In this document: positions 1 through 8,088 of the stretch, piece after piece
How the letters are laid out: every line of letters starts with the position of its first letter
How positions within the stretch are numbered: position 1 is the stretch's first letter
Assembly (NCBI GenBank): GCA_964532515.1
Contig: CAZHKH010000005.1
Location: 1 to 37,427 of the forward strand
From: TMED161 sp964532515
GTDB taxonomy: Bacteria; Fidelibacterota; Marinisomatia; SCGC-AAA003-L08; D37C17
DNA: 37,427 bases
Direction: 5' to 3'
Notes under the pieces: generated by a model
Database searches by the model: none
Told to the model about the DNA's origin: nothing
The model's input: the letters and a program-made list of their open reading frames with translations, nothing else
Translations under genes and position numbers: made by a program

Positions 1-161
1 TCAGATACTGCTGCTTCTGATTCCTCTTCAGTTACTTCTTCTGCTGGGGCCTCTTGTATTTCTGGGGTTTCTTCTTGTGTTTCTTCTGCTGCGGTTTCTT
101 CTTGTTCGTTAGTTACTTCTTCTTGGTTGGTTTCGTTGTTAGTTTCTTCGTTAAAAGTCAT
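1..161 (-). CDS. rpsA: Probable 30S ribosomal protein S1, N-terminal fragment (runs off the window)
   Basis: The reading frame opens with ATG at 159-161 and is still open at base 1, so only the first 53 residues are seen. They are almost entirely Glu, Thr, Asn, Gln, Ala and Val (it begins MTFNEETNNETNQEE), an acidic unstructured tail. No S1 RNA-binding domain is in view, so the call rests on context: cmk lies immediately upstream, and cmk-rpsA is a widely conserved order. S1 proteins of Bacteroidetes and Chlorobi often carry such an acidic N-terminal extension. The ATG overlaps the cmk stop as ATGA, and an AGGAG ribosome site (173-177) lies inside the end of cmk, so the two are probably translationally coupled. 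S1 binds mRNA on the 30S subunit during initiation. Another acidic-tailed protein cannot be excluded. Confidence 0.7.
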   Translation of the reverse strand, partial: MTFNEETNNETNQEEVTNEQEETAAEETQEETPEIQEAPAEEVTEEESEAAVS

Positions 162-829
162 TTATTAGTATTCTCCTGGTTATTGTTAATTATTTCCAAA
201 ATCATATTGACTTGCCCACTTATATCCAAATGAGTAGTATCAACAATGATCGCGTCCTCTGCCTTTTTAAGAGGGGAGTTGTCTCTTGTTGTATCAAAGT
301 GATCACGGAGTCTGATGTCTTCCTCTATCTGCTCTAGCGTGATATTCAAATCGCTATCTTTTAGCTCATTAAATCGTCTTTGCGCTCTAGACTCAATTGA
401 TGCCGTTATGAAAAATTTAAATTTGGCATCAGGAAAAACCACCGTTCCTATATCTCTTCCATCAATGACAATAGATTTGTTTGATGATATGCTCCGCTGA
501 ATCTGAACCATCTTCGCCCGAATCTCTTTAATTGAGCTTACATCGCTAACCAGCCTTGATACTTCGTTGCTCCTTAGCTTGTCAGTCACATCCTCTCCAT
601 TTAAAAAAACAGATTCCTTGTCACTTGAATCAGATATCTCAAGATCTATAGAGTCCATCACAGAGGAAACGTCAATATCATCAAGACTATAGTTGTTCTT
701 GATAAAATGAACTGTTATCGCTCTGTACATAGAGCCTGTATCAAGATGAGAGATACCAAGCTTCTTTGCGACAAGTTTAGATGTTGTTGATTTCCCTGAT
801 CCGGCGGGACCATCAATTGCAATTATCAC
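158..829 (-). CDS. cmk: Cytidylate kinase
   Basis: Cmk phosphorylates CMP and dCMP to the diphosphates in the cytoplasm, feeding RNA and DNA synthesis. The 223-residue product has the expected family length. The P-loop GPAGSGKSTTS lies at about residues 7-17, the DTGSMYRA nucleotide-monophosphate segment at about 31-38, and the IDGRDIGTVVFPDA segment at about 122-135, followed by the LID-like RLRDHFDTTRDNSPL region. The start is GTG at 827-829: an ATG slightly upstream is out of frame and stops at once, and a GGAG element sits just before the GTG. It lies 73 nt downstream of rluB and overlaps the next gene by 4 nt. The scpA-scpB-rluB-cmk-rpsA order supports it. Confidence 0.96.
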   Translation of the reverse strand: MIIAIDGPAGSGKSTTSKLVAKKLGISHLDTGSMYRAITVHFIKNNYSLDDIDVSSVMDSIDLEISDSSDKESVFLNGEDVTDKLRSNEVSRLVSDVSSIKEIRAKMVQIQRSISSNKSIVIDGRDIGTVVFPDAKFKFFITASIESRAQRRFNELKDSDLNITLEQIEEDIRLRDHFDTTRDNSPLKKAEDAIIVDTTHLDISGQVNMILEIINNNQENTNK

Positions 830-902
830 TGAGTCTCCATTCTTTAAAAAGCCCAGTAATATAAGGATAACTTTCTATATAGGAAATATTATTTTAAATG
901 AA

Positions 903-1604
903 TTAAAACTTTAATTTTTCTTGAATTTCTTTTTTGCTAATTTGCTTACTCTTTCCCCTATCAATTCCCTTCAGTGTAAAGCCACCAAATGAGTAGCGAT
1001 GTAAATTATAGACCTTAAGACCATACTTTAGAAATATTCTACGAATCTCTCTATTCTTTCCTTCTTTTAGTATCACTCTCCACTTATACTTTCCCTTGTC
1101 AAAACCAACGTGCTTAATATTAGCCCTCACCCTTACTCTTGGAGCTATAAAGACACCCTTTTTAATTTTTTCAATATCTTTTGAGTGAATCTGTTCTTTT
1201 GTGTATGCGTAGTACTTCCGCTCTAGCTTGAACTTAGGATGGAGCATCTGATTTGCTAGGTCTCCATCATCAGTTAATATAATCAGACCTGTTGTATCTT
1301 TATCTAATCTACCCACAGAATATATTCTATGATTTGTCTTAATTAATTCTGTTACATTTTTCCTTCCAAGCTCATCGCTACTAGTGCAGATGTAGTCTTT
1401 TGGTTTGTGCAGAATGTAATACTCAAAATTTCGAGGTATTGAGATAAGGCTATCATCTAACCTAACCTTATCCCCATCAGAGATAGTGACCGATAAATCT
1501 CTAACCACTCTTCCGTTAACAGTGATCCTGCCATCTAAAATCAAGGCTTCTGATTTTCTTCTTGAAGCAACGCCGCAGTGGGCTAGATACTTATTAATTC
1601 TCAT
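903..1604 (-). CDS. rluB: Pseudouridine synthase of the RsuA/RluB family
   Basis: This enzyme isomerises a uridine in ribosomal RNA to pseudouridine. RluB acts on helix 80 of 23S rRNA and RsuA on 16S rRNA; sequence alone does not fully separate them, but the position after scpB favours RluB. An S4 RNA-binding domain occupies about residues 1-60 (MRINKYLAHCGVASRRKSE). The catalytic domain follows, with YILHKPKDYICT and the catalytic-Asp motif GRLDKDTTGLIILTDDG at about residues 97-113. The C-terminal EGKNREIRRIF motif is typical. At 233 residues it is of normal length. Its ATG lies inside the last codons of scpB (11 nt overlap), so expression is probably coupled. A 73 nt gap (830-902) to cmk holds nothing recognisable. 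Confidence 0.93.
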   Translation of the reverse strand: MRINKYLAHCGVASRRKSEALILDGRITVNGRVVRDLSVTISDGDKVRLDDSLISIPRNFEYYILHKPKDYICTSSDELGRKNVTELIKTNHRIYSVGRLDKDTTGLIILTDDGDLANQMLHPKFKLERKYYAYTKEQIHSKDIEKIKKGVFIAPRVRVRANIKHVGFDKGKYKWRVILKEGKNREIRRIFLKYGLKVYNLHRYSFGGFTLKGIDRGKSKQISKKEIQEKLKF

Positions 1605-2148
1605 CTTGATTTAATGTTGAATGATTTCCCTCTTCCATCAGCTCAGTAAGTTCATCAAGCGTTGGGAGGTCTTTAAGCGAATCGAGTCCAAACAGCTCTA
1701 GGAACATTGGGGTGGTTGCATACAAAAGAGCTCTTCCAAGAGCATCGTCTCTTCCCTTGATTGCAAGAAGCCCCTTGTCAAGTAGATTTTTTATTACTCC
1801 AGAGGAATCAACGCCCCTGATGTGCTCTACTTCGGCTCTGGTGATTGGCTGTTTGTAAGCAACAATTGACAGTGTTTCCATTGCAGCACGTGAAAATCTT
1901 GGTTTTTTTATTTCTTTTAATAATTTTTCAATATAAAAATGATATTCTTTTTTTGATAGTAGCTGATAGCCACCAGCTATCTTTTCAATGATAAGACCCT
2001 TCTTTGCTTTTTCATAATCCTGATTGATTTCAGTAACTACTTCATGTAGTTTCACTTTATTATCACCCAAAACATGATTCAATTCCTTCTGAGAAAGGGG
2101 AGCTGGAGATGAATGAAACAGAACCTCTATAATATTTTTTACATTCAT
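1594..2148 (-). CDS. scpB: Segregation and condensation protein ScpB
   Basis: ScpB is the winged-helix kite subunit that, with ScpA, binds SMC to form bacterial condensin, which organises and segregates the chromosome. The product (184 residues) has the two winged-helix repeats and the family hallmark segment RAAMETLSIVAYKQPITRAEVEHIRGVDS at about residues 88-116. A TTG directly before the ATG would add one residue; the ATG at 2146-2148 is preferred because it overlaps the scpA stop as TGATG. The acidic tail (ELTELMEEGNHSTLNQDEN) is typical of the family. It overlaps rluB by 11 nt and sits in the classical scpA-scpB-rluB order. Confidence 0.95.
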   Translation of the reverse strand: MNVKNIIEVLFHSSPAPLSQKELNHVLGDNKVKLHEVVTEINQDYEKAKKGLIIEKIAGGYQLLSKKEYHFYIEKLLKEIKKPRFSRAAMETLSIVAYKQPITRAEVEHIRGVDSSGVIKNLLDKGLLAIKGRDDALGRALLYATTPMFLELFGLDSLKDLPTLDELTELMEEGNHSTLNQDEN

Positions 2149-2873
2149 CAATTAGCCTTAGAGATATGAATATCAGAAAATGTTTTTGTTTGCTTGAATT
2201 TGATTTTATTCTCTCGTACTAACTCTAGAATTGCCAAAAAAAGTCCAACGATATAAATTCGACTTGAATCTTTATCTATTAGGCTGGTTAGCATAAACTC
2301 ACCCCTTTCATCTAATATCTGCTTCATGAAAATAATCTGGTCCTTGACCCGAATCTGATCTGTCACAAGGTCAAGCTCATTGTTCTCAGGAAGCGCATCT
2401 AATATATTCTTAAATGTCTGAGCCAGGTCAAATAGTTTTATATCCTCGGAAACAAATAGAGATAGGTCATTGGAGGGGTCATAACTCATACTCATTCCCT
2501 TTGAAAATTTCTTCCGATGAGATTCGTATTGAGAATCCAGCTCCTTGCTTACATTTTTAAATCTTTTATAATCGAGTATCCTATGAACCAGATCAACCCT
2601 TGGATCTTCAATCTCCTCTCCGTCTTCACCCATTACTTTTGGAAGTAGCATTCGTGCCTTAATCTGGAGAAGCACCGTGCTCATATATATAAATTCAGCG
2701 CCTACATCGATGTCCATCAGCTCCATCATTTTAACATGTTCAAGATAGTCGTTAGTTATTTTTGAAATGGGGATATCGTATATATCAATTCGATCTCTAT
2801 TAATAAAGTACAGAAGAAGATCCATGGGACCCTCAAAATTATCAAGCCTGATTTTATAATTATTATCTAGCAC
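2148..2873 (-). CDS. scpA: Segregation and condensation protein ScpA (kleisin)
   Basis: ScpA is the kleisin that bridges the two SMC heads and carries ScpB. The N-terminal family signature IRLDNFEGPMDLLLYFINRDRIDIYDIPISKITNDYLEH lies at about residues 8-46, and a C-terminal winged-helix segment ends near residue 230. At 241 residues it is of usual length. It starts with GTG at 2871-2873, whose first G is the last base of the trpS stop (TAGTG), so it is almost certainly translated by coupling to trpS. The stop overlaps the scpB start. It acts in the cytoplasm on the nucleoid. No smc gene is in the window, which is common because smc is usually unlinked. Confidence 0.95.
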   Translation of the reverse strand: MLDNNYKIRLDNFEGPMDLLLYFINRDRIDIYDIPISKITNDYLEHVKMMELMDIDVGAEFIYMSTVLLQIKARMLLPKVMGEDGEEIEDPRVDLVHRILDYKRFKNVSKELDSQYESHRKKFSKGMSMSYDPSNDLSLFVSEDIKLFDLAQTFKNILDALPENNELDLVTDQIRVKDQIIFMKQILDERGEFMLTSLIDKDSSRIYIVGLFLAILELVRENKIKFKQTKTFSDIHISKAN

Positions 2874-3880
2874 TACCTGCTTCTCTTTATTAGTCCCACT
2901 TTTCTGTAGACCTTATCAAGGGTTTTCCGAGCCTGGTATCTGGCCTTTTCAGCGCCCTCTTTTAGTAATTGATCTAGATATCCTTTATCGTTGTATATTT
3001 TATTGTACTCATCCTGAATAGGCCTTAGCGCCTCAATGACTACCTCAGCAAGATCAACTTTAAAATCAGAGTACATCTTACCTACATACATCTGCTCAAC
3101 CTCGGAGGGAGTTTTATCGGTATAGGCACAATAGATATTAATCAGATTATGAAGTCCCTGTCTTTTCTCATCATATTTTATCTCTGTTTCAGAGTCTGTT
3201 ACCGCCCTTTTAAATTTTTTCATTATAGCAGAGGGTTCATCAAGAAGCGATATATAGTTGTTTGGATTTTCATCAGATTTGGACATCTTTGACTCAGGGT
3301 CTTGAAGGGACATGATTCTAGCTCCTTGCTTAGGAATAAATGGCTCTGGCACGGTAAACGTTGGAGAGTATTTACCATTGAACCGTATCGCAAGATCTCT
3401 TGATAGTTCAAGATGCTGCTTCTGATCTGCTCCAACTGGGACTAAATCTGCCTGATATAGAAGTATATCTGATGCCATTAGCACCGGATAGGTATAAAGG
3501 CCTAGATTAATATTTTTCTGCTTCTTTGATTTATCTTTAAACTGGGTCATTCTATTGAGCTCCCCCAGATAGGTGATGGTATTGAGCACCCATGTTAGCT
3601 CTGTGTGCTCGGGTACATGCGACTGAACAACAATCAGACTTTTATTTGGATCAATTCCACACGCAAGATACTGCGCAACATAAGAGTAGCACCTCTGTCT
3701 GAGCTCAGCTGGGACCTGATTAACAGTAAGCGAGTGAAGATCTACAATGAGATACACGCACTCGTATTCATCTTGAAGCTTCACCCAATTTTTTAATGCA
3801 CCAATATAGTTTGATATACACAGCTCCCCAGAGGGCTGTATTCCAGATAAGACTCGTTTCTTTGTTGAAGATTTATCCAA
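2873..3880 (-). CDS. trpS: Tryptophanyl-tRNA synthetase
   Basis: TrpRS charges tRNA-Trp with tryptophan using ATP. It is a class I synthetase with the degenerate HIGH motif in GELCISNYIGALKNW near the N-terminus and the KMSKS loop in DPESKMSKSDENP near residue 200. The frame is open to an ATG at 3916, but that start would overlap the HNH gene by 31 nt and add residues unlike the family. I prefer TTG at 3878-3880, which has GGAAGGG (3889-3895) exactly 8 nt upstream and gives a 335-residue protein starting a few residues before the conserved KRVLSGIQPSG. The ribosome site lies across the end of the HNH gene, and the 3' end overlaps scpA by one base. Confidence 0.93.
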   Translation of the reverse strand: MDKSSTKKRVLSGIQPSGELCISNYIGALKNWVKLQDEYECVYLIVDLHSLTVNQVPAELRQRCYSYVAQYLACGIDPNKSLIVVQSHVPEHTELTWVLNTITYLGELNRMTQFKDKSKKQKNINLGLYTYPVLMASDILLYQADLVPVGADQKQHLELSRDLAIRFNGKYSPTFTVPEPFIPKQGARIMSLQDPESKMSKSDENPNNYISLLDEPSAIMKKFKRAVTDSETEIKYDEKRQGLHNLINIYCAYTDKTPSEVEQMYVGKMYSDFKVDLAEVVIEALRPIQDEYNKIYNDKGYLDQLLKEGAEKARYQARKTLDKVYRKVGLIKRSR

Positions 3881-3885
3881 ATCAA

Positions 3886-4401
3886 TTACCCTTCCATAAA
3901 TAAATATTGTTTCCAATTATCCTGGTTCTTGTTAACATAAGTCTGCAAATGAAATAGCTTCGAGGGCTTCCTGGGCCTTTTTAACAGCTTCATATCCATA
4001 TGCTTTAATAAGGTGTCTCCCTTTCTTGTGTTGCAGCGCGTACATGCAGCCACCAGATTCTCCCAGGTATCTTTTCCTCCCTTTTTTTTAGGGATAATAT
4101 GATCCAGCGTCAAGGGTGATGCATGTTTATTGCAATACTGGCATCTAAAGTGATCTCTTTTTAGTATGTTGCGCCTATTGAGAACAATATCTTTATATTT
4201 TAGATGAACATAAAAATTCAATCGAATCACACTAGGAAGATCAAAAGACTCTTGAACGGAGCGAATACTCTCGCTGTATCTTTCCAGCATTTTTACTTTC
4301 TCTTTAATAACAAGAACAATAGCTCTTTTGGCATTAATAACCATCATCGGCTCATAGCTCTGATTTAAAACTAGAACCTTTCTGTTAAGAACACTATCCA
4401 T
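3886..4401 (-). CDS. HNH endonuclease family protein
   Basis: The 171-residue product has an HNH nuclease motif in its second half: CQYCN (two Cys of a zinc site), LTLDHIIPKKKGGKDTWENLV (catalytic DH, then the Asn), and CTRCNTRKGD (second Cys pair), at about residues 88-130. The N-terminal part, with VLNQSYEPMMVINAKRAIVLVIKEKV, is typical of a widespread chromosomal HNH family of unknown biological role; it is not a homing endonuclease inserted in a gene. It may cut or nick DNA; neither target nor role can be read from sequence. The ATG overlaps the stop of the NlpC/P60 gene by 8 nt. There is no signal peptide, so it is cytoplasmic. Confidence 0.9.
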   Translation of the reverse strand: MDSVLNRKVLVLNQSYEPMMVINAKRAIVLVIKEKVKMLERYSESIRSVQESFDLPSVIRLNFYVHLKYKDIVLNRRNILKRDHFRCQYCNKHASPLTLDHIIPKKKGGKDTWENLVAACTRCNTRKGDTLLKHMDMKLLKRPRKPSKLFHLQTYVNKNQDNWKQYLFMEG

Positions 4402-5170
4402 CTAGGTGGTTTTCCATAGATTTTATATCAACGATATAATCCAGTAACTTTTTATGTGAGTCATCATGAATCGATTGGACCTTTACCGCTCCGCCACAGT
4501 GAATAACGCTATCCTGTGCATGCCAGATGCCAACGTGATCGACTCCCTTCTTTTCAAAATCAAAAAATACAATATCCCCTATTTTTGCATTAGATAAATC
4601 AATAGAAGAAAAATTGTTATCTTTTATTTGCTGCGATGTATCTCTCTTTAAATTAATATTTATACTTCTAAATACTTCCTGAACAAAACCCGAGCAATCA
4701 TATCCAAGGGGTGTCTTTCCGCCCCAAAGATAGGGACTGCCAATCAATCGATTAGAGTAATCTATTACAGTCTTTCTGCTTACAGAATCACTATTGATCG
4801 GGGTCTCTAGATAGTAGGTTGATGAATCTATCTTTAAAGCAGACCAGCCATCATTTTCCTGAGTGCAGCTGATTCGAGATCCAAATGGAGCCAGCATTGA
4901 AATATGGGTCGTACTTGGATGAGTGTAGATAGGAGTGAGTCTATCGGTTAAGGTGACTGACTCTTGTGCACTTTCTTCTATATCGCATAAATAAAACTTA
5001 TGCACATAGCCCTCGTATCCATCCCACTGAGATATCTTTAGCCAATTGCCATGATCGGATTGAATATCAAGCGTCTCAAAGAATAGTGCCTGAGTCACCA
5101 TCTCAGAGCTAAAACTGGGCTCTGTGTGTATATTTGCGTAGGCAGTTTTAACCATTTGTTTTCTGTTCAT
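4394..5170 (-). CDS. SH3b-NlpC/P60 cysteine peptidase, YkfC-like
   Basis: This is a peptidoglycan-peptide hydrolase. Two bacterial SH3-like segments occupy about residues 5-62 and 75-122. The NlpC/P60 domain (about 132-252) carries the catalytic Cys159 in GYDCSGFVQEV, His212 in VDHVGIW and a third polar residue, His224, in VIHCGG. The architecture and length (258 residues) match gamma-D-glutamyl-L-diamino acid endopeptidases such as Bacillus YkfC, which trim L-Ala-D-Glu-containing muropeptides. No signal peptide or lipobox is visible, suggesting a cytoplasmic recycling role, but an alternative upstream start was not found. The start overlaps the alkaline phosphatase stop as ATGA. Family confidence is high; exact substrate is inferred. 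Confidence 0.88.
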   Translation of the reverse strand: MNRKQMVKTAYANIHTEPSFSSEMVTQALFFETLDIQSDHGNWLKISQWDGYEGYVHKFYLCDIEESAQESVTLTDRLTPIYTHPSTTHISMLAPFGSRISCTQENDGWSALKIDSSTYYLETPINSDSVSRKTVIDYSNRLIGSPYLWGGKTPLGYDCSGFVQEVFRSININLKRDTSQQIKDNNFSSIDLSNAKIGDIVFFDFEKKGVDHVGIWHAQDSVIHCGGAVKVQSIHDDSHKKLLDYIVDIKSMENHLDG

Positions 5171-6267
5171 CGATTCTTTACATACTTGATTAGCTGATTC
5201 CCAATGTCTGTATTGTCCATCATCGCATCAAAATAATCAGATCCTGGACCAGATGCCCAGACCGGAACAAAGTTTGCAGAGTGATAGTCAGATGTAAACT
5301 GAATGTCAAGATTTCCATTGTCCGCATCATGCACAGCGACACCTCCACACTCATGATCTGAGGTTAGTACAACAAGCACCTCGGGGTGCTCACGCTGATA
5401 GTTGAGACACATCTCAACAAGATCAGATAGAGATTCCATCTCACCTTTTATATACTCCGCATCATTTGAGTGTCCGCCCCAATCAACCTGAGACTCTTCA
5501 ACCATCAAAAAGAAGCCCTCTGTATTGTTATCAAGTATATCAAGCGCCTTTATTGTCATGTCGGTTGTTGTAGGATTTCGGCCCTCATGGTGTGGCTCTA
5601 GCGCATCAGCATCAAACAATCCAACAAGCCTCCGTGATGGATCGTATGGGTCATCTAGTTCAACGATATACTGACCATTATTTTTCTCAAGGTCAACAAG
5701 CACATCATGACTCCAGTACTTGGCTCCACCTCCAAATATAACATCTGCCTCTGACTTGGCCAGCTGCCTGGCAATCTCAGCCTCTTTCCTTCGATAGTCA
5801 ATGTGAGTTAAAAAACTAGCCGGCGTGGCATGAGTGACAGTGGATGTCGCCACCACCCCGGTTGACATATTATAATCCTTTGCAATCTCCATCACCGTTT
5901 TAATGGCAGCCCCATCGTGGTCTACCGCAATTGCGCCATTGTAGGTTTTTCTTCCTGTTGCTAGCGCTGTGCCGCTGGATGCAGAGTCGGTTACTTTTTT
6001 AAGTCCATCATCCGGATGGGTCGCCACTAGTCCGATATGCTGAAATTGTCTGTAAGGAAACTTCTCGCTTGCATAGTAAGACAGGGTATACTGACCGATT
6101 CCCGTTCCATCTGCAATAATAAAGATAATGGATTGAGGAAATTTAGATTTACTGTTTAAAGAAATATCCTGATTTGGATTTGGTGGTTTTTTTAGTTTAT
6201 TCTCAACTCTCAAATCCTCAGCGTTTAAAGTAACTAGCGTAATAAGTATAATTATTAATAGTCTCAT
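5167..6267 (-). CDS. phoA: Exported alkaline phosphatase (PhoA family)
   Basis: A phosphomonoesterase that releases phosphate from organic phosphates in the periplasm. A signal peptide is seen at residues 1-16 (MRLLIIILITLVTLNA). Active-site landmarks are in the family order: metal ligand Asp53 in IIADGTGIG, nucleophile Ser95 in VTDSASSGTALATGR, metal ligands in VEESQVDWGGHSND (Asp262, His266), Asp304/His305 in LTSDHECGG and a late His329 in DYHSANFVPVW. At 366 residues it is shorter than E. coli PhoA (about 470) but in the range of compact marine forms. It overlaps tyrS by 4 nt at its start and the NlpC gene at its end; no separate Pho-type promoter is apparent, so phosphate-controlled expression is not evident here. 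Confidence 0.92.
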   Translation of the reverse strand: MRLLIIILITLVTLNAEDLRVENKLKKPPNPNQDISLNSKSKFPQSIIFIIADGTGIGQYTLSYYASEKFPYRQFQHIGLVATHPDDGLKKVTDSASSGTALATGRKTYNGAIAVDHDGAAIKTVMEIAKDYNMSTGVVATSTVTHATPASFLTHIDYRRKEAEIARQLAKSEADVIFGGGAKYWSHDVLVDLEKNNGQYIVELDDPYDPSRRLVGLFDADALEPHHEGRNPTTTDMTIKALDILDNNTEGFFLMVEESQVDWGGHSNDAEYIKGEMESLSDLVEMCLNYQREHPEVLVVLTSDHECGGVAVHDADNGNLDIQFTSDYHSANFVPVWASGPGSDYFDAMMDNTDIGNQLIKYVKNR

Positions 6268-7469
6268 TTTATTTTTAAAAACCTCCTCTTTCCAACTTTA
6301 AGTATATCATCATTACCGGGTTCTATTGATATGAACGGATCCTCAATTTTCTCATCGTTAATCTTTACGGCGCCCTGTTTTACCATTCGCTTTGCCTCTC
6401 CGTTGCTTGAGACCATGTTATTTGATACCATGATATCAATGAGCTTGCTTGGGCCATCCAAAGTAGCCTCCGGAATATCATCGGGGACCTTCTTCTTAAT
6501 AAAAAGCTGATCAAAGTTCTGCTCTGCCTGCTGCGCAGCATCCTGATTGTGGTAGATAGATACAACGTCTCTGGCGAGCGCTCTTTTTGTGTCTCTTGGA
6601 TTAACGCTTCCTGATGAAAGGTCGCTATCAATTTTATTTAAATCTTCTTTTGTGATGTTGGTGCAGAATTCATAGTACTTAGCGATCATTGTATCTGGAA
6701 TTGAGAGCACCTTTCCATACATCTGATCAGCAGAATCGGTGAGTGCAATATAGTTGTCATTTGATTTTGACATTTTCTCAACGCCATCGGTTCCCTCAAG
6801 AAGCGGAGCGGTAATCACAGACTGAGGGCTTTGCCCGTACTCTTTTTGTAGGGCCCTTCCAACAAGCAGATTAAACTTCTGATCGGTTCCACCCAGCTCA
6901 AGGTCTGCCTTTATTACCACGCTGTCATAGCCCTGCGCAAGCGGATACAAAAACTCGTGGAGGGATATGGGCTTGCCACCACTGTATCTTTTGGTAAAGT
7001 CATCTCTCTCAAGCATCTGCGCCACGGTGTACTTGGAGGCAATCTTAATCACATCACTAAAATCAAGTTTAGAGAGCCAATCGGAGTTGTATACAATTTC
7101 AAGATTCTCTTTGCTTAGGACGATTGTGGCCTGGTCAATGTAGCTCTTGGCATTTTCTTTGGTCTCTTCCATGGTTAGCTGGGGTCTTGTTTTGTTTTTG
7201 CCCGTGGGGTCGCCAATCATCGCGGTGAAGTCACCTATGATTAGAATAGCAGTGTGACCAAAATCCTGAAACTGCCTTAATTTCCTAAGAAGCACCGCGT
7301 GCCCGATATGAAGGTCGGGTCTGCTGGGGTCGCAGCCAAACTTTACTCGCAGTGGTTTATTCTCTTTGATAGAGGATGCTATCTGAGATTCAAGCTGCTC
7401 CTGTGGAATGATTTCCTCAATTCCAACAGATATGATATCCATCTGCTCATTTAGTGTTGCCATGCTCAT
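6264..7469 (-). CDS. tyrS: Tyrosyl-tRNA synthetase
   Basis: TyrRS attaches tyrosine to tRNA-Tyr. It is a class I synthetase with the HIGH motif at residues 54-57 (PDLHIGHAVLL), the tyrosine-site segment GGTDQKFNLLVGR at about 193-205, KMSKS at 232-236, and a C-terminal S4 RNA-binding domain at about 340-400 (NGEAKRMVKQGAVKIN). The 401-residue length fits the TyrZ-type subgroup. The ATG at 7467-7469 overlaps the rebuilt smpB stop as ATGA; a second in-frame ATG two codons later is possible. The 3' end overlaps the phosphatase start. It is the second gene of the leftward cluster. Confidence 0.96.
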   Translation of the reverse strand: MSMATLNEQMDIISVGIEEIIPQEQLESQIASSIKENKPLRVKFGCDPSRPDLHIGHAVLLRKLRQFQDFGHTAILIIGDFTAMIGDPTGKNKTRPQLTMEETKENAKSYIDQATIVLSKENLEIVYNSDWLSKLDFSDVIKIASKYTVAQMLERDDFTKRYSGGKPISLHEFLYPLAQGYDSVVIKADLELGGTDQKFNLLVGRALQKEYGQSPQSVITAPLLEGTDGVEKMSKSNDNYIALTDSADQMYGKVLSIPDTMIAKYYEFCTNITKEDLNKIDSDLSSGSVNPRDTKRALARDVVSIYHNQDAAQQAEQNFDQLFIKKKVPDDIPEATLDGPSKLIDIMVSNNMVSSNGEAKRMVKQGAVKINDEKIEDPFISIEPGNDDILKVGKRRFLKIK

Positions 7470-7919
7470 TTATTTTTATATTCCTTCATTTTTCTATCAA
7501 TATTTCTTTTGATATCCTTGTCCTGCTTGTCTTTGCGCTTGTCCCAGAGTTTTTTACCTTTTGCAAGGCCAAACTCTAACTTTNNNNNNNNNNTTCTTCT
7601 TGAGATACAAGCTTAGGGGAATCATCGTGACTCCCTTCTCATCCACTTTTGATTTTAATTTTACAAGCTCTCTTTTGTGGAGCAGAAGTTTCCTGTCTCT
7701 CACGCTTTGAACATTATCGTAGCCTATATTCTCATACTCCGCAATGTGCATCCCAATAATAAACAGTTCACTATTAAAAAAACGAACATAGGACTCCTTG
7801 ATGCTGACATTTCCCTCTCGGATGGATTTAACTTCTGAGCCCTTGAGAGCGATCCCAGCTTCATACTTATCTAATATGTGGTACTCGTGACGCGCTTTAC
7901 GGTTAGTGGCAATGCTCAT
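7466..7919 (-). CDS. smpB: SsrA-binding protein SmpB (interrupted by an assembly gap)
   Basis: SmpB binds tmRNA and positions it on stalled ribosomes for trans-translation. Residues 1-108 are read directly (RKARHEYHILDKYEAGIALKGSEVKSIR and IPLSLYLKK). A 10-N block follows. Beyond it the uninterrupted frame reads KLEFGLAKGKKLWDKRK and continues to TGA at 7466-7468 with the expected Lys/Arg-rich tail. Ten bases would put the halves out of frame, so the gap is a placeholder; nine bases (four residues, giving about 150 in total) would restore the family sequence. The gene is therefore intact, not a pseudogene. It is the first gene of the leftward cluster, and its stop overlaps the tyrS start. Confidence 0.92.
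7584..7593. other. 10-N assembly gap inside smpB
   Basis: Ten undetermined bases. The flanking SmpB sequence needs a multiple of three, most simply nine, so the number of Ns is not a measured length. Confidence 0.95.
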
Positions 7920-8088
7920 TTTCTACCAATTGGATACTCTATAAATTATCAAAGTTTATACTACAACATCAAGTGTATAATACGCCATTATACACTATAT
8001 ATTCTGTTTTGTCTTATTTTGATAAATTTTGTGGCGCAAGTGCTATTGATTTTTTAACTTATTTTAACTTTCTCAAGGGGTATATAAC
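7920..8088. promoter_or_regulatory. Divergent intergenic region between smpB and the acylase gene
   Basis: This 169-base AT-rich stretch must hold promoters for both the leftward smpB cluster and the rightward acylase gene. A perfect TATAAT at 7976-7981 reads on the plus strand, but no good -35 box lies 16-18 nt upstream. An AAGGGG ribosome-binding sequence at 8075-8080 serves the acylase gene. No tRNA, riboswitch or convincing operator was seen. The promoter call is tentative. Confidence 0.4.

Noticed and set aside
3886..4401. HNH gene as a mobile homing endonuclease
   Set aside because: It is a stand-alone gene in a conserved chromosomal family with overlapping neighbours, and no intron, intein or repeat surrounds it.
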